NCBI GenBank assembly: GCA_032629725.1
Contig: JAFEVB010000009.1
Coordinates: 129,001 to 193,000, forward strand
Direction of reading: 5' to 3'
Length of the DNA: 64,000 bases
DNA from: Gremmenia infestans
Lineage: Eukaryota; Ascomycota; Leotiomycetes; Helotiales; Hamatocanthoscyphaceae
The position numbers and the translations under genes are program-made. The notes under the pieces are model-generated. The model had not been told where the DNA came from and searched no databases. It saw only the letters and a program-made list of their open reading frames with translations. Shown in pieces: positions 1-12,300 of the stretch (position 1 is its first letter; the number at the start of each line of letters is the position of its first letter).

Positions 1-1
1 G

Positions 2-1417
2 CTGAGAGCTTCGAAAAAGTTGAAGGCAGATAGAGCAACCAACGACACCCCATCACAGAAACTGGACATCTATGTATTTGGTGATGGCGAATCTGGCGAA
101 CTTGGATTAGGCCCGAAGCCCATTCAGGGGAAAAAGCCTACCAATGTCAGATATCCTCGACGCAATACACTTCTTGATCCTACAACAGTCGGAGTAGTTC
201 AGGTGGCAGTTGGAGGCATGCACTGCATCGCTCTTACTTACGACCAGAAAATCATAACTTGGGGCGTTAACGATAATGTTGCACTTGGTAGAGATACAAC
301 ATGGGAAGCACGCACAAGGGATATAGACCAAGATTCGGACGCAGAAGATTCGGACGAGGAGAGCGATTTGAACCCGAAGGAGTGCACACCTACTTCTATT
401 CTCATGGAGAACTTTGGCAAAAATTTACCAACCTTCGTCCAAGTTGCTGCTACAGACAGTGCTAGTTTTGTGGTCACAAGCGAAGGTTCTGTTTATGGTT
501 GGGGAACATTTTCCGTAAGTCTATCCACTCATCTGCGAACTGTATCTTGATTATCTTAGGCAAATGACGGAATCTTTGGTTTTAGTACGAAGGATGCTAT
601 TCAGGCTGCAAAGACGAAAGACCATGAAAAAAAGCTGCAGCGAAAGCCTGTCCCTGTTCTGCACTTGACGAAGATCAAATCAATTGCGACTGGAAATAAT
701 CATGTTGTAGCCCTTGATAGCAATGGGAAAGCTTATGCTTGGGGTGCAGGAGAACAAAATCAACTTGGTCGTCGTATCATAGAGCGAACTCGTTATGCGT
801 CCTTAACACCTTGTCAACTTGCCCTTTCAAAAATCAAGCAAGTTGCTTCTGGTGCCTTTCACAGCTTTGCTATTGGCGAGAACGGTCTTGTATATGCCTG
901 GGTTTCCAATAACTTTGGCCAAACGGGAATTGTAGATGGGGCTGGCGAAGGCGACGCAGTTATACCTAGACCTACTATTGTGGAGAGTCTTCGGCCATAT
1001 AAAATCAGAGAAATTACTGGAGGTGAACATCACTCGATTGCTTGCACTGATGATGGTAAGCTTTTAGTTTGGGGCCGTTGCGATGAGGGCCAGGCGGGTC
1101 TCAAGCTGGAGAACTTAGCCGAACAAGACCTTCTCTTCGACAGCCGTGGTAAACCACGGATTCTCCTAAAACCTACTGTGGTCTCAGGTATTCACGTAGT
1201 TTCAGTCGCTGCTGCTATTGATAATTCGATTGCAGTTACTGCCGAAGGGAAGGCGTATTCTTGGGGCTTCTCTGCCAATTATCGGACTGGCCTCGGGACG
1301 GACGAGACAGTGAAGGAGGCTACTTTGCTAGACAAGGGAGATATTGCGAATAGAAAAATAACCTTTACAGGGTGCGGTGGACAATTTTCTATACTGGCTG
1401 GTCCGGCTCAGGGTTAG
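2..1417 (+). CDS. RCC1-repeat protein, 3' part (probable Ran guanine nucleotide exchange factor)
   Basis: Exons 2..514 and 560..1417 are separated by a 45-bp intron (GTAAGT...TTAG). The frame is open at the window's left edge, so the N-terminus lies outside; 456 residues are visible. The protein is built of RCC1 beta-propeller repeats: VFGDGESGELGLG near the start, then recurring blocks such as GGMHCIAL, TWGVNDNVALGR, YGWGTF-ANDGIFGF, AYAWGAGEQNQLGR, SGAFHSFAI, GGEHHSIA and AYSWGFSANYRTGLG. An acidic stretch (about residues 110-125, DSDAEDSDEESD) interrupts a blade, as in yeast and fungal Prp20/Pim1-type RCC1 proteins. RCC1 loads GTP on Ran at chromatin and so drives nuclear transport. Similarity to the nuclear Ran exchange factor is strong, but the missing N-terminus (where the nuclear signal would be) leaves another RCC1-family protein possible. 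It is convergent with the RDS1-like gene. Confidence 0.85.
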
Positions 1418-3030
1418 CGGCGTAGGTACTCATTTGGATGCCTTTCTTGTAGCACGACCTGTCTCTTCTGGTCTCTGGTTTGCTACCTGCATCTAACCCT
1501 GCGATTTTCCAAGACACTCTGCGAAAGGATTAAGGACCTTAGTGGGGAGAAGGGAGGGGGGAACTTAGTAACGGAATGCTTTTGTAACTGTTGGTATCAC
1601 AGGTTGATATCCGTGATCACTTCTATACTACGTAGTAGACTTGTCACTGGTTGATGTTGCTTATCATTCATATTGGTGTTGACCAGCAAAAAGGGTAAGC
1701 CTCTTTGCTGACTAAGCCACGCGAGATCACATGACTAGAAAGGTCGGGATGCCGTACTATCATCCCAACAGTAACATTAGATATATATGCTGCCTTCGTC
1801 TGACGGCTATGCAGTACTATATTTCTTTCTTTGTTCTCTGGATTACTACAACTGCATTCTTGTTCATGCACAATACTCTATACAATGGCAAGAGCTTGAA
1901 TCTGAATCTTATTCTTATTTATCTACGTCTCACTATAACTGTTCTGTTGTAACGTTCCTGGCTTGTCTGTACCTTTGTGAACGTGTGGAAGTGAACCACT
2001 GCTTGCTGTGATGAATACTGAGTCAAACCGAACACTGTGTTATTACAGAATCCTTCTACCTACCTACCTGCCCGTAGGTAGTAAACATCTATCTATTCAT
2101 TCTTCTTCTTGCTTAGTCGCTCGCCTTGCTTGATATTCCCACTACATTATAGATAAATAACGAAAGATTATTTATCAATTTATTAATTGATCAATGCTTC
2201 TTAATCTATTAATACCACACTACCTACTAACCCAAGTAAGTAAATCATCTACCTATCTATTCATCTATCTATTTTTAAACTTAATATCCTAGACGTGGTC
2301 TACCTACCTAAGCTATGTATTTCCTATCAATTAATTACTTAATCACTTCCTTACAACCCTCCCTCTTCCTTCCTAGCTTAATTCCAAGCCTACCTATTAT
2401 CCACCACCCACCATCCAAACCATCCAACCATCCAACCCACCCACCTCCACCTCCACATACTTACCCACCACTAACACCATCATCATCATCTCCCCAAATC
2501 CCACAACAATACCATACCACCTATAAATACACTTTTCTCTCCTCACCCCACCATACCTCCTCTTATCTCATCTTCCTATCACTCCGCATCTACTCGTCGC
2601 ATCTAATTATATCGATTAGCAGCTTCTACATCCCCGTTTAGATAGGATGGGTGTAAGGGAGTTGAAACCGTTGAGTTGTCTATGAGGTATTAAAATCGGA
2701 TATCTGGTCAACATAATCACAGCACCCCAAACTAAAAATTGCATTACCAAAGACAATTTCCAAATCTCAGCTAGATACTTTGAAACTCCCGAAGGCATCT
2801 TTTGCCTGCTACAGTCTATGATTATAGAGAAGGGAGCTGAGACACTGGGGAACGTTGAGACATAAAGCACATATTCAATTTCATCACCATTGCAAATATC
2901 AGACAATTCATTGTGGTATCATTTTGGTTTCATTCTTATTAACGTATTAACTGTTGTGCCTGCAAAAACGCCAAAGCATGCTCTCATTTCTCATGTCCAT
3001 CAATTATTCGTGCTGAACTTTTCAAACAAC
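1418..3030. other. Intergenic region with pyrimidine-rich simple-sequence patches
   Basis: This is the 3' region between the convergent RCC1 and RDS1-like genes. It holds scattered CTAC/CTAT tetranucleotide patches (about 2055-2090 and 2220-2310), an AT-rich inverted repeat around 2172-2192 (ATCAATT / AATTGAT arms) and a long C/A/T-rich stretch at about 2340-2560. The open frames here translate to low-complexity Pro/Ser/His sequence and show no domain, so I call no gene. Confidence 0.6.
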
Positions 3031-4016
3031 CTATGTAACAGTGAGGTTGAATGTTGGGGAGCTGGGAGTAATCTCAACGATGGCGGGACCAGCAAGGATG
3101 AAAGAGTCAGTGACATTGCCAGAGTTGTCGCTTGTCAAGAAGACGTAACTCTGACCAGAGGCTTGGGATGGTACAGGGGCAGTGACCACACCGTTAGCGA
3201 CAGTGACAGCAACTGGAACAATGTCCAATCCGGACACAAAGGTAGCGTAGAAGGTGCCAGTGGGCACGGTCTTTGGCGTGAGCTGGATTGAGGCAACGAT
3301 GGACGTGGGCTGACCACCAACAAGAGTCAAGGTTGGGTATGCCTTGACTGGTAGAGCCACGTTGGTGGATGGGCAAGCAGTGATGAAACCACTGGCAATG
3401 GTGTAAACAGCGTTGAGGCCCATGGGAGTACCGAATACGTTTGCCATTGGGATCTCGCCAATTGCACCCCGCTGAGCAGATTGGTGGAGAGCTTCGGTGA
3501 CAAGAATGCTGCCAGCTGCAGTCAGGTATGCCTTTGAGGTAATGTCGGCAGCAGCACCAAGGTATGCGGAAACACCAACGCCCTCGATGACTGAGGCAAG
3601 AGCGACGAATGACTTGGGGTCGGTCATGGGGAAAGAGTAGGTACAAGCTTGGACTGGCTGTGCACCGGCGGCAGTGAGACCAGCCTCAAGGTAGAGAACG
3701 TGTCCCTCTTCATCGTGCGCAATGTACTTCAATTGGTCGTAGAAGTCTGTGGAGAAGCCGGCATTCGTGAAAGCTTCTTGATCCCACATGGAAAGGGCTT
3801 GTTTGTAGAAAGCATTCTCGAGGTGCTCAAGCTGTGAGGGAAGGTCAGTCAGTGTGTGGTTATAGATTAGGGATGGGTGAGACTGACAGTCAAGGCGTAT
3901 TGCAGAATGACTGGGTCAATGTCCATTGCCTGTCGCTTGGTCATGGGTGGGATGGTGAGAGCAGAGACGCCCATGATGCTGGACAAGGCCAGGGAGGTGA
4001 TGGTAGAGAAACGCAT
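3031..4016 (-). CDS. RDS1-like secreted ferritin-like domain protein
   Basis: Exon 1 is 4016..3888 and exon 2 is 3831..3031, with a 56-bp intron (GTCAGT...CACAG); the product is 309 aa. The start ATG opens a clear signal peptide (MRFSTITSLALSSIMGVSAL) followed by MTKRQ, a plausible Kex2-type KR site. Residues about 35-180 match the ferritin-like domain of fungal Rds1 and related stress or sexual-development proteins: ILQYALTLEHLENAFY joins across the intron, and HDEEGHVLYLE supplies the second set of carboxylate/His ligands. The remaining about 110 residues are Val/Thr/Ser-rich and resemble a beta-rich extracellular tail. In Schizosaccharomyces pombe rds1 responds to nutrient and stress signals; enzymatic activity is not established for the family. 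The upstream region contains a paired GATA palindrome about 730 bp away. Family assignment is firm; function is not. Confidence 0.88.
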
Positions 4017-4331
4017 GGCGATGGAATGATATTGAAGTGCAAGCAGGTCGGATGTGAGAATGTCTGTTGACTGAAGTGTGTTGCAACTGGTGATTGTAAA
4101 GTGATGTGATGTGATGTTGTGTGGATGAGAAGAGACGGAAGAGGGAAGAGGAAGGATGGGAGACTATATAGCTACTACAAAGACGAGGCAAGAACTGTGG
4201 TGGTTCCTGCCCTCTTTCTAGTTCACGAGGCTCACAAAGCAGGTCGGAAGCATAAGGACCCGTTTGCGGGGGAGGAGCTTGGGAGGAGGAGGCTGCTAGT
4301 ACACGATCCCGACTCCCGAACTTGTTTGACA

Positions 4332-4399
4332 ACCTACCTACCTACCTACTACCTACCTACTACCTACCTACTACCTACCTACTACCTACCTACTTACCT
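4332..4399. repeat. CTAC-based minisatellite, 11-bp unit
   Basis: A short run of (CTAC)n passes into about four tandem copies of an 11-bp unit ACTACCTACCT. Similar CTAC-rich patches recur elsewhere in this window (2055, 2220-2310, 48030-48075), so this motif is a genome-wide simple-sequence habit. Confidence 0.9.
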
Positions 4400-4747
4400 T
4401 ATGGAATGACGATCTTCAGGAACAGAAACTACTCTGGGGTAGGGGTAGCTAGCTGTACGAAGACTAGCTCTCCAAACTTCTCCCTCGGATCCAATAACAC
4501 CGGCCGCCGCTAATGTTGTCCAACCCACGTCATAGAGAAGAAGAGAAGAGCTCAACGCTAGATGCATGCGATGCTCCCGGCCAGCACAGTCCGTTTGCGG
4601 CTAGTCCTCCAAAAATCTCAGCCGCTTTGGGACTGGAAAGTCTTTGACATGTTTGCATTACCGCGTGGCGCCAATTAAGCTTACCTTACTGATCCTTGAT
4701 TTAAGGGTCTGGTTTCGCTTGGCTTCTTGCATGCAGTACATTGAGCA

Positions 4748-4767
4748 TCTTATCAGATCTGATAAGA
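4748..4767. promoter_or_regulatory. Perfect 20-bp palindrome containing two inverted GATA sites
   Basis: The half-site is TCTTATCAGA and the two halves are exact reverse complements. Each arm carries a GATA-factor core (TATC / GATA) flanking a central AGATCT. Paired GATA sites are typical targets of fungal GATA regulators (AreA/NIT2 nitrogen control, SreA iron control). It lies about 730 bp upstream of the RDS1-like start codon. Binding is inferred, not shown. Confidence 0.45.
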
Positions 4768-6064
4768 GGGACATCTGAGGTGTGACTGCTGATCGGGATC
4801 AAACACTAGTGGACACCACCTCCATCATCAAAGAGAACAACAAACAAAGCCAACCAAGTAACTTGCACGTTCTTTGTTAAAATGTATCTTGTATCTATCT
4901 CTGTATGGAGTTAGACATGTCAGAGTAGACGCACTCATCACTGAGAATATACTACTTGACTGCCACCAGATACTTCATTCGGACCATCGAGCACGTCGAC
5001 CCCCATTTCCCTCTCACTCGGAAAGTCAGCCAGCCGGTGGTGTGGCGAGAAAGCCAAGTCCTCATAAAACCAAACCCAATTGAACAGTAAGAGCGACAGT
5101 GATGAGCCGTTGATGTGTCATTCACTTGTCCAACAGAGGAAGAGTGATGGGCCATGTCTGTTGTTCGGGTCCAAGGCCTCCCGCGTACTACATGCCAATA
5201 GTGTGGGTTTTCCCGCCGCGCTAATCCCGAGTTGGGATGACTGCTGCATGCGTATCACGAGATTTCCATCTGTATTTACGGCACGTGCCTCCCCACATTT
5301 ATTCTGTCGATGGTTTGGATTTTAAGTGGCCGGCTCCCCGTTTAATAATAATAAGACGAGACCCCTTCCCGACATATGTTTCACAAGACCTGGAAATAAG
5401 ATTATTCAACAGCTTCAATCGGATCATCTATGCTTGCTATTCTGCTTGGTACGAGTATATCGCATCGCATCGCCCCGAGATGACTAATCATTGCTCTTCT
5501 GTCCACGACAAAGATCTGGCATACTGTACCTCTTGTACTCTTTGTAAATACAAAAGACCCAGCTAAGTGTAAGTAGGCCGCAGTCCAAATTGAAAAACGC
5601 CCCTAGGTATTGACTATTTCGTTTCCAGGATTCAATTCCAATCTTCTGTTCCACATACATTCAAACATGCTGGATGGAGCTCACAACCGATGCAATATCT
5701 TGATCCACGCCTAGAAAATGCATTGGGAGGGTTTGCGATGAGGAAAGGCAGGCACTGGGCTGATGTACCAGACCACCGAGTTTGCAATCATGGGATTAGT
5801 TTCTCGTATGGCATTTGAAACCCCACGAATATCCAGCATTCTCAACGTTTTCATGTTGCCTCTCTCGTGCTATATATATGCAAGCAAGCAAGTCAGGTCA
5901 GAAGAGTTGAAGGAGACTGAGAGACTACCGAGCAATGTACCTACTTACTTCAATAGCAGCGATCGCCACAACACTGACAGTCCCGTCTGACACCTGCATG
6001 ATTATCCCCAGACCTCTCGACTCGATCCCTGAGCGGGCGAATGCATTCCCCAGATATCCCTCCA

Positions 6065-6099
6065 TCTACATCTACATCTACATCTACATCTACATCTAT
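6065..6099. repeat. ATCTAC hexanucleotide microsatellite
   Basis: About six perfect copies of ATCTAC. The Ile-Tyr or Ser-Thr repeats seen in translated frames are artefacts of this tract. Confidence 0.9.
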
Positions 6100-6599
6100 A
6101 TTTTCACTTCCTACAAGATTTCACCAGCACATCAACACCAAACAGACACCCGGCTCTATCTCACCCTCCATCCATCTCAAACGCATCCCACCTCCAGACA
6201 GCCACTCCACGCTTCCCTGCCCCACCGTCTCTAACACATTGCACACCACATCACCGCACCCCGAGCGCCGAGTACGGAGTAAAGATTTCGGTCGTTTACA
6301 AAAGGTTGTCTTAACTTGAGCTTCTATTGGCTGTGTTGTGTTGTGATCTGCTCTGCTTACTATATGCACTAACTAGTAGCTCCACTGTATTTTTACCTTT
6401 TGTCTTTATGTCATCGTTTGAAGAAGAAAAATGTTATGAGGTAAGCTAGCCGTACTATACCTACCTGTTTGCCATTTTAGATTTCTGAGCATTGTTGCAA
6501 TTTATTATGGCATTGAATCACGAAGTCGTAGCGGGGTATTCGATGACATGTTAGTGATTACGGATTTTTGGGGGGGGGGATTGATATGTAAGAAGGAGG

Positions 6600-6622
6600 T
6601 ATGTATGTATGTATGTATGTAT
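6600..6622. repeat. ATGT tetranucleotide microsatellite
   Basis: Five to six tandem ATGT units, 20 bp downstream of a run of ten G residues (6570-6579). Confidence 0.85.
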
Positions 6623-7198
6623 ACCTTGGATGATGTATGCTGAAAATGGAACTCGATTTATATGGAGAGAGTGATAGCCTCGAAAGTCTGGCCGTACGTA
6701 GGCTTTGCGAACTGGCTTTAATTCCCATACTGTAGCCGTTGAGAAATCGAGTCATGCATATGGAGAGTCTAAAGGACCATAGAGTTTCATGACTTGGGGA
6801 ATAATGCTTATGCTTGTTTCATGCATCGAGTGCATGCGTCTTAATTGATATCGTGTGAGGGAACAGTGCAATGCAGTGATGGCTGGACCCGCGTCTGCCC
6901 CTGAGATCATCTGTTAGCAATGTAATGTTGATTGTAAGTGCACGTCGGGTGTGGTCTAGCATCAGACTGACTGTTTTGTTTTCAAACCCCTGAGGAACAT
7001 ATACATATTAATGAAGAGTAAATTATTTAGAGAATAGAGTTTTAGTCTCGGAACTGGAGAACCGGGTAGGGACAGGTATGTTGTCTCTACAAATTATAAA
7101 GTGTAGAATCTGGTAAATCTCCGCTTCTTATCACTCACTTGCAAGCCACGCATCGATCATACCGCGCTTGGAACTAAATTTTAACGATTGGATGTTAT

Positions 7199-7409
7199 CT
7201 CCTATAGTGTTCTAAGGCCATCTCTATAAAAAGCCCTACGCTCTTTAGACTGGATAGAAAAAGCGACTCTCACTGTTATTGACTTTCCATATTCCACGCC
7301 ACCTAGCATATTATAAACGACCGCTGCTTTCATACCTAATCACCGCAAGCCTTGTGGCGGGCGCAAGGCTTCTTCTTTTCATAGAGATGGCTGTAAAATA
7401 CTATAGCAG
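7199..7409 (+). mobile_element. MITE, copy 1 (non-autonomous DNA element)
   Basis: A 211-bp element with terminal inverted repeats of about 28 bp: the left end begins CTCCTATAGTGTTCTAAGGC and the right end, read on the other strand, begins CTGCTATAGTATTTTACAGC. It is flanked on both sides by TTAT, consistent with a 4-bp target-site duplication. It has no coding capacity. A second copy lies at 56325-56529 in the opposite orientation. The internal sequences align when one copy is reversed (shared ATTGACTTT and CCTAGCA-ATTATAAA blocks). The transposase family is not evident from this sequence. Confidence 0.8.
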
Positions 7410-7882
7410 TTATGAAAACCTCCGAGGAATACTACACTGCTTCCTAAGGATAGGACTGCATGTATACTTTCCTAGCTCTTTTAGGATCGGGTTCGCATTT
7501 TACAAGAGCTGTAGATTAAACCTAATCACAAACAGTTATAACTGCTAAGAGCGTTTTGAATTTTTCTTTTCTCCTCTTCTATTTCCGAACAATACGAGTT
7601 GCCGTTTTGGGATTGCGGGGTCTGGGATTGTGATTGGTCGGCTTGATGGAGCTCGAAGCTTGTTACGTTCGTAGATGCAAATCGAGATCGTCTGCTCCGC
7701 GGGAGCCAATCAAAAGCGGGACTCTTAGTTCTGACAACCGCCTCGTTATGTATTTCAGCAACCACATATCCCATGTCTTCTGTTTTGATCTTTCTGGACG
7801 AATCTCAATAACTTACAGATTCTTACAATTGCTTTCCTCATATAAATTGAAAGCTCCTTCTCATTTCTAACACTTCAATATC
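7410..7882. other. Promoter-side region of the MDR oxidoreductase gene
   Basis: It lies between MITE copy 1 and the oxidoreductase start codon. The MITE sits about 470 bp upstream of the ATG, so it may lie within or beside the promoter. No other structure was recognised. Confidence 0.5.
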
Positions 7883-8978
7883 ATGACGTCCATGAAAGCT
7901 GCCGTCATCCACAAGGCCGGAGGCCCAGAGGTCTTCAAACTAGAACACCGCCCTGTACCCGCCCCAAAGCTTGGACAAGTCCTCATTCGCATCAAAGCCT
8001 TCGGTCTCAACCGCTCCGAACTCTTCACTCGCCAGGGCCATTCGCCCGATGTAGAATTTCCCCGCATCCTGGGCATCGAAGCTTCCGGCCTCGTTGAATC
8101 ATGCCCGGGAAACGAGTTCCCCAAAGGTGCCATTGTGGCGACTGCGATGGGCGGCTTGGGTAGGGATTTCGATGGTGGCTATGCAGAGTTTACTTGTGTG
8201 CCCACCAAGAACGTACAGATGATCAAGACGGAACTTCCTTGGGAGACTATGGGCGCTATTCCTGAAATGTTGCAAACGGCCTGGGGATCATTGTTCAAGG
8301 CCCTCAAGCTACAGAAAGGACATCGCCTGCTTGTTAGGGGAGGATCTACATCGGGTAAGCCAGCAGTTCCTGGTTCGGTCTTTTTGCTTGATTTGCAATG
8401 CGCCATAAGAGCTGAGCCATTTAGTTCTGAGACTCCTCAATCTTCAACACATTCTCTCGAAGAAATGGTGCTGATCTCATCCAGTTGGGCTCGCTGCAAC
8501 CGCAATTGGCAAAAACCATGGCGCATACGTTGCCTCTACGACGAGAAAAAAAGACCGGGAGGCCATGCTGAAAGCTAGTGGAGCCGACGAGGTCATTGTT
8601 GACGATGGCAATATCGCCAAAAAGGTAACGCAGAAATTTGACAAGGTGTTGGAACTCATTGGGACCACAGCGCTAGAGGATTCCCTACAGTGCGTGGACG
8701 AAGGCGGAAGTGTCTGTATGACGGGAATGGTCGGTAACAAATGGAGTCTTGACAGCTTCAGTCCAATGGACCCAATCCCGACGGCCGTCAATTTGACGAC
8801 ATATGCAGGAGGCCCGGAGGATTTCATCGCGACGCCACTTGAAGAGTTGGCGCAGCAGATCAAAGCAGGGAAGATGAAAGTCCAGATTGGGAAAGTTTTC
8901 CGTCTGGACGACATTGTTGAAGCCCATCGTACCATGGAGGAGAACAGGGCCGGTGGGAAAATCGTGGTCTTGCCATAA
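7883..8978 (+). CDS. Quinone oxidoreductase-like protein, MDR (zinc-type alcohol dehydrogenase-like) superfamily
   Basis: Exons 7883..8354 and 8485..8978 are joined across a 130-bp intron (GTAAGC...CCAG); the product is 321 aa. The N-terminal GroES-like catalytic domain contains MKAAVIHKAGGPEVFKLE, the LIRIKAFGLNRSELFTRQG segment and PRILGIEASG. The intron interrupts the nucleotide-binding loop, which reads RGGSTS-VGLAATAIGK when spliced. The end (VFRLDDIVEAHRTMEENRAGGKIVVLP) is typical of the family. No structural zinc cysteine cluster or catalytic zinc ligands are visible, so this is the zinc-free NADPH:quinone reductase branch. The likely reaction is NADPH-dependent reduction of quinones or enals in the cytosol; the substrate cannot be told. 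A second in-frame ATG lies three codons downstream. Family assignment is secure. Confidence 0.9.
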
Positions 8979-9315
8979 ACGATGCTTCGGCGCTTGGGAA
9001 TTGCGTGGAGTTTGATATTGGGTCAATCCCTTGTGTCTGAATTTGTCTTCATCTGGTAGTGCGTGTTCCTAGCGGTTGGTCAGCAAAGTACATACACTTT
9101 AACCAACCTTTGTTCATAATTGACTCCAAAGTCTTCCACATTATCTGAATATCGATTTTGGTCAATCAGCAGACTCTTGTTATCCATATTATGTACAAAG
9201 GCAAGATATATTCATTTCATCTCGATGGAGAAGATATGTAAAGACAGGGTATCATGTTTCGCACAGACGCTAATAATTATTACAAATCCCGATGTTATGT
9301 GCACTTCTCAACTCC
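8979..9315. other. Convergent 3' intergenic region
   Basis: About 340 bp between the ends of the oxidoreductase gene and TEL1, which converge. AT-rich; no feature recognised. Confidence 0.5.
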
Positions 9316-12300
9316 TTACGCATATGCAGCCCAGCCTGAAGAAGTTAGTCTAGGGAAAGAGGTTGAGATGTACTGAGACTTACCAGAATATAATACAGCT
9401 AGATTTTTTTCATCACTGGCTTGATTGATGAGGTCATTCACCGTTGCTGTGACGCTCAAGCTCTTTGAGAGTTTCTTACTGACAACAGTTAAGACTCTGG
9501 CAGCCTCGCCCGGCTCATTGACCGCCGCTTTTGCTCTTTCATTGATGTTGGGAGCTGCGCTTTGCCCCTCTTGCAATTTGGCCAATCGTACTGGAGAGAC
9601 AGACCAGCTGTGGAGAGGATCGTATCGGAGCACGTCGAGGATAGCCATAATGCTGTCGGCTTCTTTTCTCAGAGCCTCGAGGGTGAACTCACAACCTCGA
9701 CGGAAAACCCCTTCAGTCTTCGTGATTCCCATTCCATCGACAATATCACGAGTCAGCCGGAACGGGACAAGCTCTGGCACAGGCAGGACGCGACCTGCCT
9801 CGAAAGCCACACCAAGATCGATGTGAACAACCTCCCCGCTTTGAGTATCGAGGAGTATGTTGTGACCATGCCTGTCTCCAAGACCAAGCACATGCCCAAG
9901 AATTGAGATGGCGGCGGTGGTTCTGGTATAAGCTAGTCGCTTTACGAACCATTCGTCAGGATCAACGAAATGTTCGGTGAAGAAGTACCTCATGACCGGC
10001 TGGAAACGGTCCGCAACGCTACGATACCTACGAATCCTGATTTCTGTCGACTGTGTCTGAACCTCGCCAATTTCTTTACGGCACTGCGTACCTTTCAAAT
10101 CTTTAGGGTGATACCTCTCGTGAGCGGGCATCAGATACTCGTGAAGCGGAATCGTGTTTGCCACGAATTCCATTACCCCAGCAACCGAGTTCAACGGCAC
10201 AACTTTATATGTTCTAATTCCCAGATCCCTCTGACGAGTTGACTGGCTAGTTTTCAGAAGTTCGCTGACTTGTTCAAACACTTGCTCCATTATAGCGTCT
10301 TGGCGTAAGTCATCCTGGCTTCCTTTGACCTGGATCAACATTAGCAAATTAACATTAAATGGTCTATACCGAGACTGGACATACTAGCTGTCTGAGTCTA
10401 GCTCCATTGTCAGCAACGACAGTTATGATTTTTGGCGTGCTGACCCCAGATGCAATGGAGAAGACTGGTTCGAGTTTCATCATCGAAGGTAACTTCGAAT
10501 AATCCAGATCTGCAGATATTTGAATGGGCATCGTTGGTGGTGGGATTCGATATTTAGGGAACGCAGCGTTCAGGCTGCTAGCAGCTTGGGAATCTTTCAC
10601 GGCTACCTTTCGCCCAGATTTGTACTTGTGATCATCCTTTTCGACCGCGAGACGCACATAGGATTTGCTGACCGATTTGATTGCGTGCCAAATCGAAACA
10701 GCCTTTTTTGTTGCCTCTAGCTCATTCGCGACCCTTTTCGTTGACTGATGTCGCGACATTGCCGCCTCATCCTTTGAGTCTGGCAAACTGTTCGTCCCAG
10801 CGTAGAGGACGTACATCCCATGGTATGGATGGTCTGTACAAATTCGCACTACGAGAGAGAATAGAAGCTGCTGGAATTTCGCCTCGGAATTTTGAAGACG
10901 GGATGCAAGTTGATTCATCAAAGATGCCAGCTTTCCACTCGGGACGTGCTTGAGATGTTTTGAAACCGCGTCGTTTGCAATATCTTTCTCCGCATGCTCT
11001 AGCCAAAGAGCAGCGAAACGAAGAGCGGCACTGTCATGTTCGTCAGAGGCGGCCAAAGCAAGCAAGTAGTTCTCCAAACTCTGCCCTAGGAACTGCTCCC
11101 TGTTGGAAACATGACGCTGGAGCTCTTCCTCATCAAGTTTGAGCCATGTTTTCGCTTTCCCATGTTGAATCCTAATTTTGGATCGCTCTGCTGTTGACGT
11201 TGTGCTTTTCATAAGTTTTTCGCATTGCGTGATTTCATCCTTCTTATTCTCACTCATTTTCCTCAGGCGCTCTAGATCCTCAAGACTGTCTTGGTCTTGG
11301 AGTTGCTGATCACAAAATACCGCGAATTGGTGAAATACCTGACCAGCTTCGCTCCCACTTGTCTTTCCCTTGAGTTCTTTAAGTGCGGGTTTGAGATAGT
11401 TGTCAATAATTTGATCAGGCTTTTCGAGCCTGGCCACGGAAATCCGGTGGCCAATTCGGGAGAGTAAATCTGAACGTCCGACAGTAACGGTTTGCCTCTT
11501 TAGAGCGACTGGGTTGTCTAAATCTTGCAGCATTCCGATGGACGACGTCATATCCCCCTGATCCCACAATGCATTGGCAGCCTCTACTCGAATCGCGATC
11601 TCGACGTTCAAAGACGCTTTTTGGCATGGATCAATGAGTCCCATTAGCGACATGGCTAGAGACAATGATTCTTGGAGAGCGTTATGAGCTCGATTTAGCG
11701 TAGATGCCAGAAGGGCAGCCCGCACTTCTACCAAGCTAGTGTCGATTTGATTTACCCCCAGCAAACCTTGGAGTCGTGGTTGCTGGCTCAGTGTGCTTAA
11801 AGTAGTTCCTCTACAAGATAGAATTTGATTGATGTCGTCGAATCTAGGCGAAGTCAGTTGTGTAAAGATACAGTTCTGGCGTACTCACCTGCCAGTTCTC
11901 ATCCAAAGTGATCGGTCCTGGAACCTGGAGAGCATTTCCTCGATCTGTTCGGAACCCTGAGTGCTCAGAACTTCATCCAGCTCAACTAGAACAGCCAGTG
12001 TTTGGAGTGAGTCATGGAGAGCGCTCGCGCCAAGATTTTGTTCCGTTAGACACTTCATTGTGCATTCAAACCCTTCGTTTATTGCCTGCAGTATTGTATC
12101 GTGCTCTACAGCTGTTTGAATTGACTGAAATGCTTTATAAGTAGTGACCGCATTATTGCTGCAAGAGCTTGGCACAGGAAGATCCCATTGCTCAAGCTTC
12201 CTGGCTGTACGAAACATGGAATCAAGCGATTCAGCACTCATTCCGACAGCTTGTTGGGCCTGGAGAAGAGAATGAGAGAGACCACTTAGACTGTGATTGT

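Larger units (their letters stand above)
4017..7198. other. Long intergenic region upstream of the RDS1-like gene
   Basis: About 3.2 kb without a supportable gene. It contains the CTAC-type minisatellite (4332-4399), the GATA palindrome (4748-4767), the ATCTAC microsatellite (6065-6099), a G10 run (6570-6579) and an ATGT repeat (6600-6622). Open frames are short, overlap in several frames, and encode low-complexity or domainless peptides. A small or noncoding transcript cannot be excluded. Confidence 0.55.

Noticed and set aside
2315..2641. 108-codon Pro/Ser/His-rich frame
   Set aside because: Low-complexity pyrimidine-rich intergenic DNA; no domain, no flanking splice or start context.
5935..6319. 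Overlapping frames rich in Ile-Tyr or Ser-Thr repeats
   Set aside because: Artefacts of the ATCTAC microsatellite.
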